This document shows, piece by piece, positions 33,598-43,186 of a DNA stretch of 64,000 bases. Numbering within the stretch: position 1 is the stretch's first letter; each line of letters starts with the position of its first letter. The DNA comes from Paenibacillus pinistramenti. GTDB taxonomy: Bacteria > Bacillota > Bacilli > Paenibacillales > Paenibacillaceae. The translations under genes and the position numbers were made by a program. The notes beneath the pieces were generated by a model. It was not told the DNA's origin, did not search any database, and worked only from the letters and a program-made list of their open reading frames with translations. The stretch covers positions 248,001 to 312,000 of the forward strand of contig NZ_VAWG01000002.1 in assembly GCF_005869875.1 (NCBI RefSeq). Direction: 5' to 3'.

Positions 33598-34848
33598 TCA
33601 GGACATGATCCGTTTTTCACCCTGCAGCTGCTGAATCGGCGCAATATTTTGTGTGAATTCCAGCGTTCCCATGTACCGGCCTTCTTCATCTCTTACGGCA
33701 AAATAGCGGATAAATACAAATTTGTCCTTAAACGGAATCCAGAAGTCTTCCACATCCTTGACACCTGCTTTGAAATCGCTCAGCAGCTTCTCAACGACAT
33801 GCACGCTTTGCGGCGGATGGCAGTTCTGCACGGTACGTCCAATTACAGCTTTGGTACGGGCAAAGATCCGTTCTTTGCCATGCGAGAAATAACGGACGAT
33901 GTCCTGGTCGTCGATAAAGGTCAAATCAACCGGCAGATGGTTGAGCATCGTCTCCAGCTGCTTGACGGTCAGTACGCCTGTACCCATACGGATCAAACCG
34001 TCCGAGTGGGAGGAAGCTTCTTCTACATCCGGAACCTGAGGCTCTTCTGCCCGTTCCGGAATCCACTCCTGCTCCGGCGAGGTGAGGCAGAATCCGATTT
34101 CTGCACTTTCACGGGCAATCTTGACCCACTCGTCTTCTGTCAATTTCTCCAGGGCCATAGGCAGCAGAATATGCTCTTCCTTAAAAATCATATCGGTGAT
34201 TTCCTTCATCACCTTATCCAGAAGAGCCAGCAGCGCCTCCAGATTCCCGTCATACGCGGTCAGCTTGGCCTGCAGCTCTTTTATCCCTAGACGGATGCCG
34301 TCATCCACTCCCCACATTACTTTTGTAGGGCCGTAGACCCCGTATTTCTCAAGGAAAGGGAACAGCAGGTTCTCCTTACGGCTGTAGTGTTTGTCAATGT
34401 CGTACAGAAGATTCAGGTCCGCCAGCAGCTTGAGCCGGTTTGGCTCGCTGTCGTCTTTGCGCAGACGTTCGGCGTGAAGCCCGATTTTAAATTGGACGAG
34501 CCGGTCAATTTCCTGATTTTCCATTTTAAAAGTGTGTACGGGATGGCCCGGCTGCTCTTCCGGCTTGGAAGACCGGTGAATATCCTGGATTGAGCCTTTG
34601 AATACGGCCGCATGTACGCTGCATAGACGCTGTACCTCCTGCACCGGAATTCCTTCTTCTTCCATAAGGGCCTGCTCCAGAACTGAAATTTCGGCAACGG
34701 AAATGTCTCCGGCCGCATCTTGAAACCGTGCCTGCACCTCTTCCACGCTTGCGCCGTTGTGCAGTTCTTTAATGATTGTTTTAAGGGTCTCTATACGTTC
34801 TTCATCAACCATGCCGGATTGTTCGCGGTTATTAATCAGTTCGCTCAT
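33598..34848 (-). CDS. DUF438 protein with hemerythrin-like and PAS domains
   Basis: A 416-aa soluble protein in three parts: DUF438 (about 10-75, ending EQALMEEEGIPVQEVQRLCSVHAAVFKGSI), a hemerythrin HHE region (about 95-235) with likely di-iron ligands in GLHAER, DKHYSRKENLLFPFLEK and FKEEHILLPMALEKL, and a C-terminal PAS domain (about 285-410). Such proteins are linked to oxygen or nitric oxide handling. The start MSELINNREQ at 34848 matches family N-termini; the ATG at 34908 also has a GAGGTG site, so the start is not certain. It converges on the Crp gene and diverges from the cupin gene across the Crp-type box. Confidence 0.85.
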   Translation of the reverse strand: MSELINNREQSGMVDEERIETLKTIIKELHNGASVEEVQARFQDAAGDISVAEISVLEQALMEEEGIPVQEVQRLCSVHAAVFKGSIQDIHRSSKPEEQPGHPVHTFKMENQEIDRLVQFKIGLHAERLRKDDSEPNRLKLLADLNLLYDIDKHYSRKENLLFPFLEKYGVYGPTKVMWGVDDGIRLGIKELQAKLTAYDGNLEALLALLDKVMKEITDMIFKEEHILLPMALEKLTEDEWVKIARESAEIGFCLTSPEQEWIPERAEEPQVPDVEEASSHSDGLIRMGTGVLTVKQLETMLNHLPVDLTFIDDQDIVRYFSHGKERIFARTKAVIGRTVQNCHPPQSVHVVEKLLSDFKAGVKDVEDFWIPFKDKFVFIRYFAVRDEEGRYMGTLEFTQNIAPIQQLQGEKRIMS

Positions 34849-34920
34849 GTTCTCCACTCCCTGTTCATGTTTAGGTTCGTTATCCTCTGCCCATAAGGTA
34901 TCATTCATACACCTCAGACT

Positions 34921-34964
34921 TTGTGATTTGAATCACAAGTTGTGTGAGAAAAATCATTTACGAT
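34921..34964. promoter_or_regulatory. Crp/Fnr box and promoter between DUF438 and cupin genes
   Basis: TTGTGATTTGAATCACAA (34921-34938) is a perfect Crp/Fnr-type palindrome. A weaker copy, TGTGA-N6-TCATT, lies at 34943-34958, 21 bp further. TACGAT at 34959-34964 would start transcription near 34971, which puts the perfect box at -41.5, the classic activator position, for the cupin gene. Confidence 0.8.
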
Positions 34965-35049
34965 AAATAAGCACGGTGGATAAGAACCTGTACACACAAA
35001 GCAAACTAATAAAGTCTGCTAAATATTTTAAGGGAAGGATTGGTATCAC

Positions 35050-35364
35050 ATGGATAAAAAGACTTTCGTTTCAGCAGCTGACATACCTAACGGCAAATTT
35101 GCAAAGCATATTCTCTTTCAAAACGGAGAGCAAACGGTGTTTGTTCTGCAGTTTGCAGCCGGACAGAAACTCCCGGACCACAAACATCCTGGAGCTATTT
35201 TATACGCAACTCTGCTGGAGGGCGCCGGCAAGGTAACCGTAGATGGACAAGATGTGGAAATGAAGCGCGGCGATGTGATTCAGGTTACGGAGGAAGAGGA
35301 ATTCTCCTTTACGAGCGCTGAAGGCGTCGAATCGAACCTGTATGTCACGCTGATCAAGCTTTAA
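35050..35364 (+). CDS. Cupin domain protein
   Basis: A 104-aa single-domain cupin. Metal-ligand text of motif 1 is PDHKHPGAILYATLLEGAG and of motif 2 MKRGDVIQVTEEEEFSFTS. One His pair is clear (H48 and H50 region), while the usual motif 2 His is missing, so metal binding may be partial. It follows the Crp-type box at 34921 and ends at a strong terminator, so it is a single-gene unit probably activated by the nearby Crp/Fnr protein. Confidence 0.85.
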   Translation: MDKKTFVSAADIPNGKFAKHILFQNGEQTVFVLQFAAGQKLPDHKHPGAILYATLLEGAGKVTVDGQDVEMKRGDVIQVTEEEEFSFTSAEGVESNLYVTLIKL

Positions 35365-35370
35365 ATAGTA

Positions 35371-35411
35371 TAAGAGCTGTCCTCGTTCAGGAGGACAGCT
35401 CTTTTCTTTTT
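35371..35411. terminator. Terminator between the cupin and GNAT genes
   Basis: AAGAGCTGTCCTC and GAGGACAGCTCTT form a perfect 13-bp stem with a 6-nt loop, then TTCTTTTTC. It serves the cupin gene and can also serve the convergent GNAT gene. Confidence 0.92.
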
Positions 35412-35436
35412 CAAATACAAAATATACAGGTTCAGT

Positions 35437-35892
35437 TTACAATTCCATTGTCATGTAGGCGCTGTAAGGATCCTCGGTATAATCGGCAAATGGGCCGCAG
35501 TATTGAAACCCAAGCTTCTCATAAAGTCTGCGGGCCGGTTCAAAGTAAGGGACTGACCCCGTCTCCAGGCTGATGCGCTGGTATCCGCGCTCTTTAGCGG
35601 CTGAGAGGATATGCGTCAGCAGGATATTGGCGACCCCTTTACGCTTATGTCTGGAGGAGGTCCGCATCGATTTGATCTCCGCGTGCCCGGCATCCAGCTG
35701 TTTCAAAGCGCCGCAGCCCATCAGATCCCCATCCTCCCATACAGTCCAGAAGGTAATGTCGGGCTGTCTCAGCTTATCCAGATCCAAGGCATGTACGCTC
35801 TCCGGAGGCGAAGTCGCATACATATCCGCAAGATGCTCTTCGAGCAGAGCCTTAATCTCGGGTCCTCTTAAATCGTCAATCTTGATCTCCAT
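35437..35892 (-). CDS. GNAT family N-acetyltransferase
   Basis: A 151-aa GNAT acetyltransferase. The acetyl-CoA loop reads RTSSRHKRKGVANILLTHIL (motif A) and the end is PARRLYEKLGFQYCGPF. It resembles the YsnE/PhnO-like subgroup. It starts 33 bp after the LacI gene, probably as a downstream member of that operon. Acceptor unknown. Confidence 0.88.
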   Translation of the reverse strand: MEIKIDDLRGPEIKALLEEHLADMYATSPPESVHALDLDKLRQPDITFWTVWEDGDLMGCGALKQLDAGHAEIKSMRTSSRHKRKGVANILLTHILSAAKERGYQRISLETGSVPYFEPARRLYEKLGFQYCGPFADYTEDPYSAYMTMEL

Positions 35893-35925
35893 AGGTAACT
35901 CCCTCCCGTTTATGCTTCTCTTTCT

Positions 35926-36903
35926 CTAAACACTTGCCCTCTCGATCAGTTCAAAAGGGATCTCCATCCGGCACGGAGTCTTGTCCTGCTGCGCAGCCTT
36001 CCGGTAGAAAGCTTTAAAGGCCTGTCTGCCGATTTCATGCAGATGCTGGTCGATCGTAGTCAGCTCAAGCGCCTCTGAAATCGGCTGGTTATCGAAGCCT
36101 ACAATGGCGAGCTGGCCGGGAATCGCTATGCCGAGCTGACGGGAACGGGCCAATACGCCTGCCGCCGCTTCATCTCCGGTGACCAGCAGTGCCGTCGGCC
36201 TGTCCTCCATGTGCATCAGTTGATCGAGCACCTTTATCCCGTCACTGAACTGAACGCAGCCTTCGAATATCCAGTCTTCGCGGAGCGGCTCGTTTATTTC
36301 CTTTAAAGCGTCCGTATAAGCCGCGTAGCGCTGGCGGCTGCTTTCGCTGTCCCGCCTGCCGATGCAGTAGCCGATTCTGCGGTGGCCCCGGGCGGCAAGA
36401 TAACGCATGCCTTCCAGAAAAGCCGCATAGTGAGGGGTATAAACCGCGCTGATCTCCGGGTGCGGAACAAATTCGCAGGCGGCAATCGGCCCGTTTGCGG
36501 CATAGGGAAGAATGTCCGGCCAGGGCAGTTCATGCGAACACAGAATCAGCCCGTCTACCTGCTTCGTGCGCAGCATTTCAAGATAGTGGCGTTCGGTTTC
36601 GGCCTCGTAATTGGTTTGGCACAGCAATGCCGTGTATTGATGCTTCAGCGCCTCTTCCATTAATCCGCCGAGCAGCGCATGAAAATACGGATGATGGCTG
36701 TACGGAAGCACCACTCCGACCATGCCCGTCTTCCCCGTTGCCAAATGAACCGCGTTCGAATTCGGGCTGTATCCGGCCTGCCGCATCGCTTCTTCAACTC
36801 GCTGCCTCTTCTCCACGCTGACATAGGGATGGCCGTTGAGCACCCGGGAGACCGTGGTTACGGAGACCTGAGCCGCCTTCGCTATTTCACGGATATTAGC
36901 CAT
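35926..36903 (-). CDS. LacI family transcriptional regulator
   Basis: A 325-aa regulator with the N-terminal LacI helix-turn-helix and hinge (IREIAKAAQVSVTTVSRVLNG) and a periplasmic-binding-protein-like sugar-sensing core (VVLPYSHHPYF; GFDNQPISEALELTTIDQ). It lies downstream of the GH1 gene, and a LacI-type palindrome sits on the GH1 promoter, so it most likely represses that gene until a phosphorylated disaccharide or related sugar is present. Confidence 0.92.
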   Translation of the reverse strand: MANIREIAKAAQVSVTTVSRVLNGHPYVSVEKRQRVEEAMRQAGYSPNSNAVHLATGKTGMVGVVLPYSHHPYFHALLGGLMEEALKHQYTALLCQTNYEAETERHYLEMLRTKQVDGLILCSHELPWPDILPYAANGPIAACEFVPHPEISAVYTPHYAAFLEGMRYLAARGHRRIGYCIGRRDSESSRQRYAAYTDALKEINEPLREDWIFEGCVQFSDGIKVLDQLMHMEDRPTALLVTGDEAAAGVLARSRQLGIAIPGQLAIVGFDNQPISEALELTTIDQHLHEIGRQAFKAFYRKAAQQDKTPCRMEIPFELIERASV

Positions 36904-37116
36904 TCCCGCGGCCTCTCGCTTCCATAACCTGGTTCATGCGTGTCTCCTCCTGCTGCAGTCTAAATAGGTATGTACTCTTCTTGATTGCTAATCACTAAGA
37001 GTATAATGAATCCCGCGATTATCTGCAAAATAAATAGGGGCGGTCCGAAGACCAGCCCCACCATTTTATCCATCAGCTTCTTGCATCCGCTTATTCCATC
37101 ACCATACTCTATCAGC

Positions 37117-38559
37117 TTACTCCGTCAGCTTGCCGCCGTTTGTCCGGATGACCTCCTGATACCAGTAGAAGCTGTCCTTCTTAATCCGCCGCAGCGTCTT
37201 GGCATCCGTCTCATCGCGGTCAATATACACAAACCCGTACCGCTTCTGGTACCCGTTCAGCCAGCTGAGCACATCGGTAAAGGACCAGCTGCAGTAGCCG
37301 ATCAGATCCACGCCGTCATTCACAGCCTGCAGGCACTGCTCCAGGTGGGATTTCAGGTAAGCAATCCGGTAATCATCATGAATCGTATCATCCGGCTGCA
37401 GCTTGTCGAATTCCCCGAGTCCGTTCTCTGTGATGAAGACAGGCAGGCCATAACGGCTGGTGATGCGGCGCAGGCCGATCCGGAGCCCGATCGGGTCAAT
37501 GGCCCAGTCCCAGTTGGAAGTTTCAAGATTCGGGTTCGGCGTCGTCTTGTACAGTCCAGGCACACCTGTCGACTGGTTGCTGCCTTTCTGGCCGGTCGTA
37601 TTCATCCTGCCTTCAGCCACCCCGTCCAGCGGGTTGAAATCATACGTAATGGTCTGATAGTAATTGACGCCGACAAAGTCGGGCTTGCCTTTAAGCAGCA
37701 GCTCCAGATCGCCTTCTTCAAATTCCGGAGCCAGTCCCTGCTCCTTCAAATACTGCAGCGGTATCTGCGGATACTCTCCCCGGCAGTAGACATCCAGCCA
37801 CCAGTTGTTCGTGAATTCCTCTGCATTTTCAAAGGCCAGCATGTCTTCCGGTCTGCTCGACGCCGGGTAAGCCGGAGAATAAGCGAAGCTTGGCCCGAAT
37901 TTACCGTTCGGCACGTACTTGCGGAAGGAGTCAATCACCTTGGCATTGGCCAGAAAGGCATGATGATTGGCCTGATAGAACCGTTTGCGGTCCTTTACCC
38001 CTGGCGGGTGCATGGCCGTAATGAATCCGTGGTTCGTATTGTAATTCTGCTCGTTAAGCGAAACCCAGTATTTCACACGGTCCCCGAAACGCTCGAACAA
38101 AGTGGTACAGTAATGGTCAAAATCCTCGATAATCCGCCGGGATTCCCAGGCCCCGTAATCGTCCATCAGTGCCTGCGGCACATCCCAATGGTAGAGAGTC
38201 AGAACCGGTTCGATGCCGTGAGCCAGCAGCTCATTGATCAGGTTATCGTAAAATTGAAGGCCCGCCTCGTTAACTTCGCCGCTGCCCGACGGATAAATGC
38301 GGGGCCAGCTCACCGAGAAGCGGTAGGCTTTCAGCCCCATCTCAGCCATCAAAGCGACGTCCTCCTTGTACCGGTGATAGTGATCCATCGCCACATCGCC
38401 GTTGCTGCCTTTGAACGTTTTGCCTTCTATTTTGGTAAAAAGGTCCCAAACCGACGGCCCCTTACCGTCTTCATTCCAGGCCCCTTCGATCTGATAAGCC
38501 GCAGACGCGGAGCCCCATAGGAAGTCCGGCCGAAAAGGTTTTATTTGCTGATGCAGCAT
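37117..38559 (-). CDS. Glycoside hydrolase family 1, 6-phospho-beta-glycosidase type
   Basis: A 480-aa (beta/alpha)8 GH1 enzyme. The acid/base Glu lies in VSLNEQN and the nucleophile Glu in FITENGLG. The phosphate-reading triad of phospho-glycosidases is suggested by SWLNGYQKRYGF: Ser, Lys at +7 and Tyr at +9, the spacing of S428/K435/Y437 in LacG. Substrate is thus probably a 6-phospho-beta-glucoside or galactoside, although no PTS gene is in view. GGAGG lies 10 nt before the ATG. Confidence 0.9.
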   Translation of the reverse strand: MLHQQIKPFRPDFLWGSASAAYQIEGAWNEDGKGPSVWDLFTKIEGKTFKGSNGDVAMDHYHRYKEDVALMAEMGLKAYRFSVSWPRIYPSGSGEVNEAGLQFYDNLINELLAHGIEPVLTLYHWDVPQALMDDYGAWESRRIIEDFDHYCTTLFERFGDRVKYWVSLNEQNYNTNHGFITAMHPPGVKDRKRFYQANHHAFLANAKVIDSFRKYVPNGKFGPSFAYSPAYPASSRPEDMLAFENAEEFTNNWWLDVYCRGEYPQIPLQYLKEQGLAPEFEEGDLELLLKGKPDFVGVNYYQTITYDFNPLDGVAEGRMNTTGQKGSNQSTGVPGLYKTTPNPNLETSNWDWAIDPIGLRIGLRRITSRYGLPVFITENGLGEFDKLQPDDTIHDDYRIAYLKSHLEQCLQAVNDGVDLIGYCSWSFTDVLSWLNGYQKRYGFVYIDRDETDAKTLRRIKKDSFYWYQEVIRTNGGKLTE

Positions 38560-38606
38560 GTGTGAGTCGCCTCCATGTAGTCAAGTATTTTTCCGAATGT
38601 GAAACC

Positions 38607-38631
38607 AGTATAAAATATGAAACGCATTTCA
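38607..38631 (-). promoter_or_regulatory. LacI-type operator and -10 box before the GH1 gene
   Basis: TGAAACGCATTTCA (38618-38631) is a near-perfect LacI-family palindrome. On the minus strand TATACT (38612-38607) is a good -10 box, so the palindrome overlaps the -35 position. It may also act as a CcpA site. The 190 bp upstream towards 38800 show no gene. Confidence 0.7.
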
Positions 38632-38846
38632 GAGCAAGCAGGCGGTGTACGGTTGTTATGAATCCCTTCAGAAGCTTAGGGTTGCCTAATAGACGCTTTC
38701 TGCATTCTTATTACCCGCTAATTATCCGCTACAAATAAACAAAGTGCTGGTATCCGTGTACCGGAGCAACGAAAAGGATAGGATTTTTAGTTAAAGAGCT
38801 TTATACTGAGAAATACTACAGACAAGAAGTGAGTCAGGAGGGTTTT

Positions 38847-40196
38847 ATGAGCAGCAAACAACAGGGTCATTTACAGAAAAAGCTACAGCCGAGGCACATC
38901 ACCTTTATGGCAATGGGCGGTGTCATCGGAACCGGCATCTTCAAGGGAAGTGCCGACACCATCGGACTGGCCGGTCCGGGAGTGGTCTTAACTTACATTC
39001 TGGCAGGTCTGCTCCTGCTCGTCGTGATGGCCGCGATGACGGAGATGGCAACCGTTTATCCGGGAAGAAATATGAAGGATTTCGTCCGGGAAGCTTTCGG
39101 GCAGCGGGTTTCGTTTATTCTGGGCTGGCTCTACTGCTTCCTGTGGATGTCGGTTTGTGTCATTGAAATTGTAGCAGCGGGAAGCTTCCTGCAGTATTGG
39201 CTCCCTTCCATCCCTTTGTGGGTGCTAAGTCTCGCCTGCGCGGCGGTGATTATTCTTATTAATCTGATGAGTGTGAACAGCTTCGGGGAAGTGGAGTTTT
39301 GGCTGGCGGGAATCAAGATTGCCATGATTATCGTCTTTGTCATCCTCGGCATCTGTGTGGTCTTCGGTATTATTAAAGGATCGGGAGCGGCTCCAGGCCT
39401 CAGCCATTTAACCGGCCATGGCGGATTTCTGCCGAACGGGTGGACGGCGATCTTCTCGGCCTTGCTGGTCGTTACCTTCTCCTACGGCGGATCGGAGCTG
39501 ATCGGGTTAACCCTGACAGAGACCGAGCATGCGGAACGGATTTTGCCGCGCATTGTAGGGAGCTTTATCCTGCGTGTCATCTTGTTCTATACGCTTCCTA
39601 TCCTTGTCATCTGCGCGCTGATTCCTTGGAATCAATTGGGCGGGACAAGCAGTCCGTTCGTTCAGGTGCTTAATTATACCGGACTTAAAGGCTCGGCGCA
39701 TATCATGAACTTTATTCTTGTAACCGCTGTTTTGTCTGCGGCCAACTCCGGCGTGTACGGGGCAACGCGGATGCTCCATTCGATGGCTTCTGCCGGCGAA
39801 GCGCCTGCTGCCCTGGCTCAAGTGTCCCGGAGAGGGGTGCCTGTCCAGACCTTGAAGCTCGTCTCCGTCATTCTGATTGCCGGCGCACTGCTAGGCTTTT
39901 TCGCCCAGGATCAGCTCTTCAGCGTTCTGATGGCGGTTCCGGGATTTGTGGTGCTGCTCGTCTGGATGACCTTCTGCCTGGCTCAGCTGAAGCTCCGGCC
40001 GGTTTATCCGGCTAAGCCTACCTTCCGGCTGTGGGGCTACCCTTACACCAGCGGCATCACGGTTATTTGTCTGGCGGTGATTGCCATGCTCTTCCTGTTT
40101 GACAAGGAAAACCGGGTCAGCATCAGCGTCTGTTTAATCGTTCTGCTGGTTCTTGTAGTCTGGTCTTTCTTATGGTTCAGAAGGAAAAATAGGTAA
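38847..40196 (+). CDS. APC family amino acid permease
   Basis: A 449-aa, 12-helix permease of the amino acid transporter (AAT) branch. The first helix has HITFMAMGGVIGTGIFKGS, the Gly-rich unwound segment that binds the substrate; FSYGGSELIGLTLTETE is helix 6, also conserved. ATG at 38847 is used (AGGAGG 5 nt upstream). Single gene ending at a terminator. Substrate unknown. Confidence 0.9.
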   Translation: MSSKQQGHLQKKLQPRHITFMAMGGVIGTGIFKGSADTIGLAGPGVVLTYILAGLLLLVVMAAMTEMATVYPGRNMKDFVREAFGQRVSFILGWLYCFLWMSVCVIEIVAAGSFLQYWLPSIPLWVLSLACAAVIILINLMSVNSFGEVEFWLAGIKIAMIIVFVILGICVVFGIIKGSGAAPGLSHLTGHGGFLPNGWTAIFSALLVVTFSYGGSELIGLTLTETEHAERILPRIVGSFILRVILFYTLPILVICALIPWNQLGGTSSPFVQVLNYTGLKGSAHIMNFILVTAVLSAANSGVYGATRMLHSMASAGEAPAALAQVSRRGVPVQTLKLVSVILIAGALLGFFAQDQLFSVLMAVPGFVVLLVWMTFCLAQLKLRPVYPAKPTFRLWGYPYTSGITVICLAVIAMLFLFDKENRVSISVCLIVLLVLVVWSFLWFRRKNR

Positions 40197-40230
40197 CCCG
40201 CATTTTTAATTAAATAGGTTATATAAAGAC

Positions 40231-40264
40231 AGAAAATGCCGCAGCGAGTGCGGCATTTTCTTTG
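40231..40264. terminator. Bidirectional terminator between permease and chemoreceptor
   Basis: GAAAATGCCGCA and TGCGGCATTTTC form a perfect 12-bp stem with a 5-nt loop and T-runs on both strands. Confidence 0.9.
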
Positions 40265-40282
40265 TTTTATTCAACGACTGAG

Positions 40283-41800
40283 TCAGCTGATCTGCTTAAG
40301 AGCTGCCTCGACTGTCTTCAGATTCTGCAGGTTGCTGTGGTTGCCCGAATGCAGGGAATCCACCGTAGCCGACAGCTCCTCGAGGGAAGCGCTCGTCTGC
40401 TCGCTTACGGACGCCAGCTGTCCGGTAGATTCGCTGACGCTTTCAAACGCTCTTTCGATTTGTCCCATCAAAGAGCCGCTTGTTTCGGCCAGCTCATCCA
40501 GCATTTCAACAGAGCTGCTGATCGATCCAAAAGCCGCCCCCGTCTCACTCACAATCTCCTGGCTCACTTCCATCTGCTCCGATACGTGCGACATCCGGAT
40601 GCGGGTCTGTTCCGACTGGGCAGAGAACTGGGACAGCTGCTCGGAAATCTGCTCAGCGGATTCCGACGCGCCCTCGGCGAGCTTGCGGATCTCGGATGCA
40701 ACAACCGCAAAGCCTTTTCCATGCTCACCGGCTCTTGCCGCTTCGATTCCCGCATTAAGCGAGAGCAGATTGGTCTGGGCGGCAATCGCTTTAATGGTCT
40801 TGCTTACTTGGTCGGTTTGGCTAAGCTGCTCAATGAGGAGTGAAATCTCGCCGGACATCGAATCAATGTCCTGTCTGAAGCGCCCGATGGTGTCCGTCAG
40901 GCTTCGGATCTTGCTCTCTCCGGCATCGGACAGCTGCTTCGCCGACGCCGTCTCCGCCTTCAATTCCTCCATCGCTTCTGACATCCGCACCACCATGGAG
41001 CTGACCTTCTGGACACTTTGATCGATCGCTACGGTAGACTCCAGCTGGGCTGCAGAACCCCCGGCAATTTCCTGAAAGGCCAGATGCATTTCTTTGAACG
41101 CATGATTGAACTGCTCTCCCGACTGGTTCATCTCTTCGACATTGCGGGATACCTCGGTAACGACCTTGTACATGGCATCCTGCTGTACCTGCTGCTGCTG
41201 CATCATCTCTTCACTTTGCATCCGGGAATGGCTGGTTTCCTTGATTAGATGATTGCTGATCTTAAGCAGCGAAAAGATCATAATCGAAATCAGGATGTAA
41301 TAGATCAGGTATGTAATGGCTGAATCTGAAGGAATATCTACCTTGTCCGACTGTCCGTACAGCATGTAGATGAGCATCCCGAGCCCGTAAACCTCCACTG
41401 CAGCGACGATCGGAAGGCTCATATAAATTAAAGCCAGCATCAGGAGGTAAAAGAGACCCAGAATATTCGTTGCAGCAGGGCTCGAAATCGAAACATACAG
41501 CGAGCTCAGCACAGAGCCAATAACCGCTATATAGCGTATATTCATGATAAAGATCCGTTTCGCATGGAAGACTCCGACTAATACCACGGTTAATAGTTGA
41601 ACAATCATCATAACCATAGTGGAAGAAGACAGGCCGTTCTTCAGGTTCGTTAGAATGGCGAGTGAAGCCAGCCCGGTCACAATCAGGATCGCGATAAAAA
41701 CAATACCGTTGCGGCGGACCATATCCTTCTCTCTGGCTGTCAGCCCGGCATCCCGGTCTCGTTTGGGCGGTTTGTCTGCAATTTGGTTTAGTTTATCCAT
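40283..41800 (-). CDS. Methyl-accepting chemotaxis protein with multi-helix membrane sensor
   Basis: A 505-aa chemoreceptor. About six transmembrane helices (residues 30-190) with short loops replace the usual extracellular ligand domain, and no HAMP domain is evident. The cytosolic signalling hairpin contains the universal tip [20 protein letters not shown] and [17 protein letters not shown] Gln-rich MMQQQQVQQ stretch lies after the last helix. It probably senses a membrane state such as energy or a lipophilic ligand. Start at 41800 with GGGG about 10 nt upstream. Confidence 0.9.
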   Translation of the reverse strand: MDKLNQIADKPPKRDRDAGLTAREKDMVRRNGIVFIAILIVTGLASLAILTNLKNGLSSSTMVMMIVQLLTVVLVGVFHAKRIFIMNIRYIAVIGSVLSSLYVSISSPAATNILGLFYLLMLALIYMSLPIVAAVEVYGLGMLIYMLYGQSDKVDIPSDSAITYLIYYILISIMIFSLLKISNHLIKETSHSRMQSEEMMQQQQVQQDAMYKVVTEVSRNVEEMNQSGEQFNHAFKEMHLAFQEIAGGSAAQLESTVAIDQSVQKVSSMVVRMSEAMEELKAETASAKQLSDAGESKIRSLTDTIGRFRQDIDSMSGEISLLIEQLSQTDQVSKTIKAIAAQTNLLSLNAGIEAARAGEHGKGFAVVASEIRKLAEGASESAEQISEQLSQFSAQSEQTRIRMSHVSEQMEVSQEIVSETGAAFGSISSSVEMLDELAETSGSLMGQIERAFESVSESTGQLASVSEQTSASLEELSATVDSLHSGNHSNLQNLKTVEAALKQIS

Positions 41801-41913
41801 GTCTGGAATTCCCCCACTATTTAATTTGCAATTCACGACATATATCGACAAAACCCCTTTTAAAATGAATAGCTTTCTCCAGGTATCTCAAACTTTTTTA
41901 TTTTCTATTTTTA

Positions 41914-42399
41914 CTATTTGGTGGCAGCGACTCCTAAAGCTTTGTGCAGCCATAAAATATTTTCAACAAGCGGGATCTGGCTTTCTTCACAGTTTACGAT
42001 CAGAATAACTTCTTCCTGCCTGGCTGGGCGGAAGCCTGTCTTTTCTCTCTGTCCTGACTTTCCCGTCTTGCTTTTCTTTCGTTTCAGTAGCTGGAGTACC
42101 AGGTTTAGCAGCACCCCGCACAGAAACCCCGCCCCTGCTCCCGCCAGTCCCCAGATTACGGGTCCCCCGGGCCAGACGAAGCCTTTGCTTGCTCCGATGG
42201 TAGAGAACATGAAGGCCAGTACCATCCCTTTTTCAAAATAAGTGGATATCATCTCCTGCTGGCTTTCTTTGACTAGAGGATGATCTTTGGGACGGCTGTT
42301 TAGTGGAACAGCGTATATGCCGGTGATGCCGCGGGCCTCAAGCTCCGAAATGGCAAGCTCCACAAACTCTGAATATTCAAACGCAGCAAAAATTTGCAT
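41914..42399 (-). CDS. Conserved membrane protein of unknown function
   Basis: A 161-aa protein I do not recognise. It has an N-terminal cytosolic part (MQIFAAFEYSEFVELAISEL), two close helices with a Gly-rich turn (about 58-104), a very basic stretch (KRKKSKTGKSGQREK), and an end VILIVNCEESQIPLVENILW that resembles the N-terminal part, suggesting a duplicated small alpha/beta fold split by the membrane hairpin. It starts on the last base of the upstream gene stop (TAATG), so it is translationally coupled to it. Confidence 0.7.
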   Translation of the reverse strand: MQIFAAFEYSEFVELAISELEARGITGIYAVPLNSRPKDHPLVKESQQEMISTYFEKGMVLAFMFSTIGASKGFVWPGGPVIWGLAGAGAGFLCGVLLNLVLQLLKRKKSKTGKSGQREKTGFRPARQEEVILIVNCEESQIPLVENILWLHKALGVAATK

Positions 42400-43186
42400 T
42401 AGTCCACCTTTTCCCTGACCGTGATTCTGTGGCCAGCCGGCTGATACTTCCGGATTAAATGGTTTTTCAGTGTGTCCGTAAATAAGCGGTTATTCTCAAT
42501 TGCAGCACAATAGGCTTGATAGATTGCGAAAAAGTAAAACGAAGGCATGTAGAGGAGCCACTGGCAATCCACAACCTGGTTAGCAGATGTTATATCGCCT
42601 AATAGGAGATAGTGAATGGCAAAAACGATGCTGGACTTCCAGACGAGCACAACAGCCAGGATCATGATCAGCAATGCCAATAAAACGTAGTTTAGATAGA
42701 GCTGCCCCAGACTCGGAATACACATAGACCAAAATACGGCTAACCAGGGCTTGCGCTTGACGGTATAATTAATTTCCAGCGGTCCCAGACTGAATTCTTT
42801 GAAGGGGTAATTCTCGCGGTAGACCAGCTTGGACAGCTTGTTCAAATCCACCGCCGTACGATAACTGTCCCAAATCGCAAATAGATACACGGGTATATAA
42901 AGCGACATGAATTTGGGGTCCAGCACCTCCCGCGCCGCCTGGAATTGGCCGTTAAACGTGAAGACCATAGCCTGGTTTAGCTGTATTTTCTGGTTAATAA
43001 ACATCTCCCAGAAGATGAGAAAGTAGCCCCGCAAATATTTATTGAGGAGAATATGTCCGAAGCCGGGAAAAGCCATCGACCAGCAGGCGATAATATATGG
43101 ATTTCTTAAGCTTATTGGGTCGTGCCTAATAAATTGATATAAGCTCTGTAACGCCGCTTGCGGTCAATCTCCTGGTCATTGAACAT
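42399..43186 (-). pseudogene. Multi-helix membrane protein with a single-base frameshift near its start
   Basis: From ATG 43186 (AGGTG 7 nt upstream) the frame gives MFNDQEIDRKRRYRAYINLLG then TTQ and hits TAA at about 43114. In a frame shifted by one base the reading continues SLRNPYIIACWSMAFPGFGHI to 42399. Adding one T at CAATAAGC would give a smooth QLSLRNPYII, so a 1-nt loss is the simple explanation. The rest (about 240 residues) has several helices and a repeated PGFGH / PSLGQLYLN motif. Translation from the internal ATG at 43076 would drop only about 40 residues and may still make protein. Could also be a sequencing error. Confidence 0.75.

Noticed and set aside
36985..38520. Long open frame of about 511 codons antisense to the GH1 gene.
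   Set aside because: Shadow of a clear GH1 gene, with His/Arg/Val-rich antisense composition and no recognisable domain.
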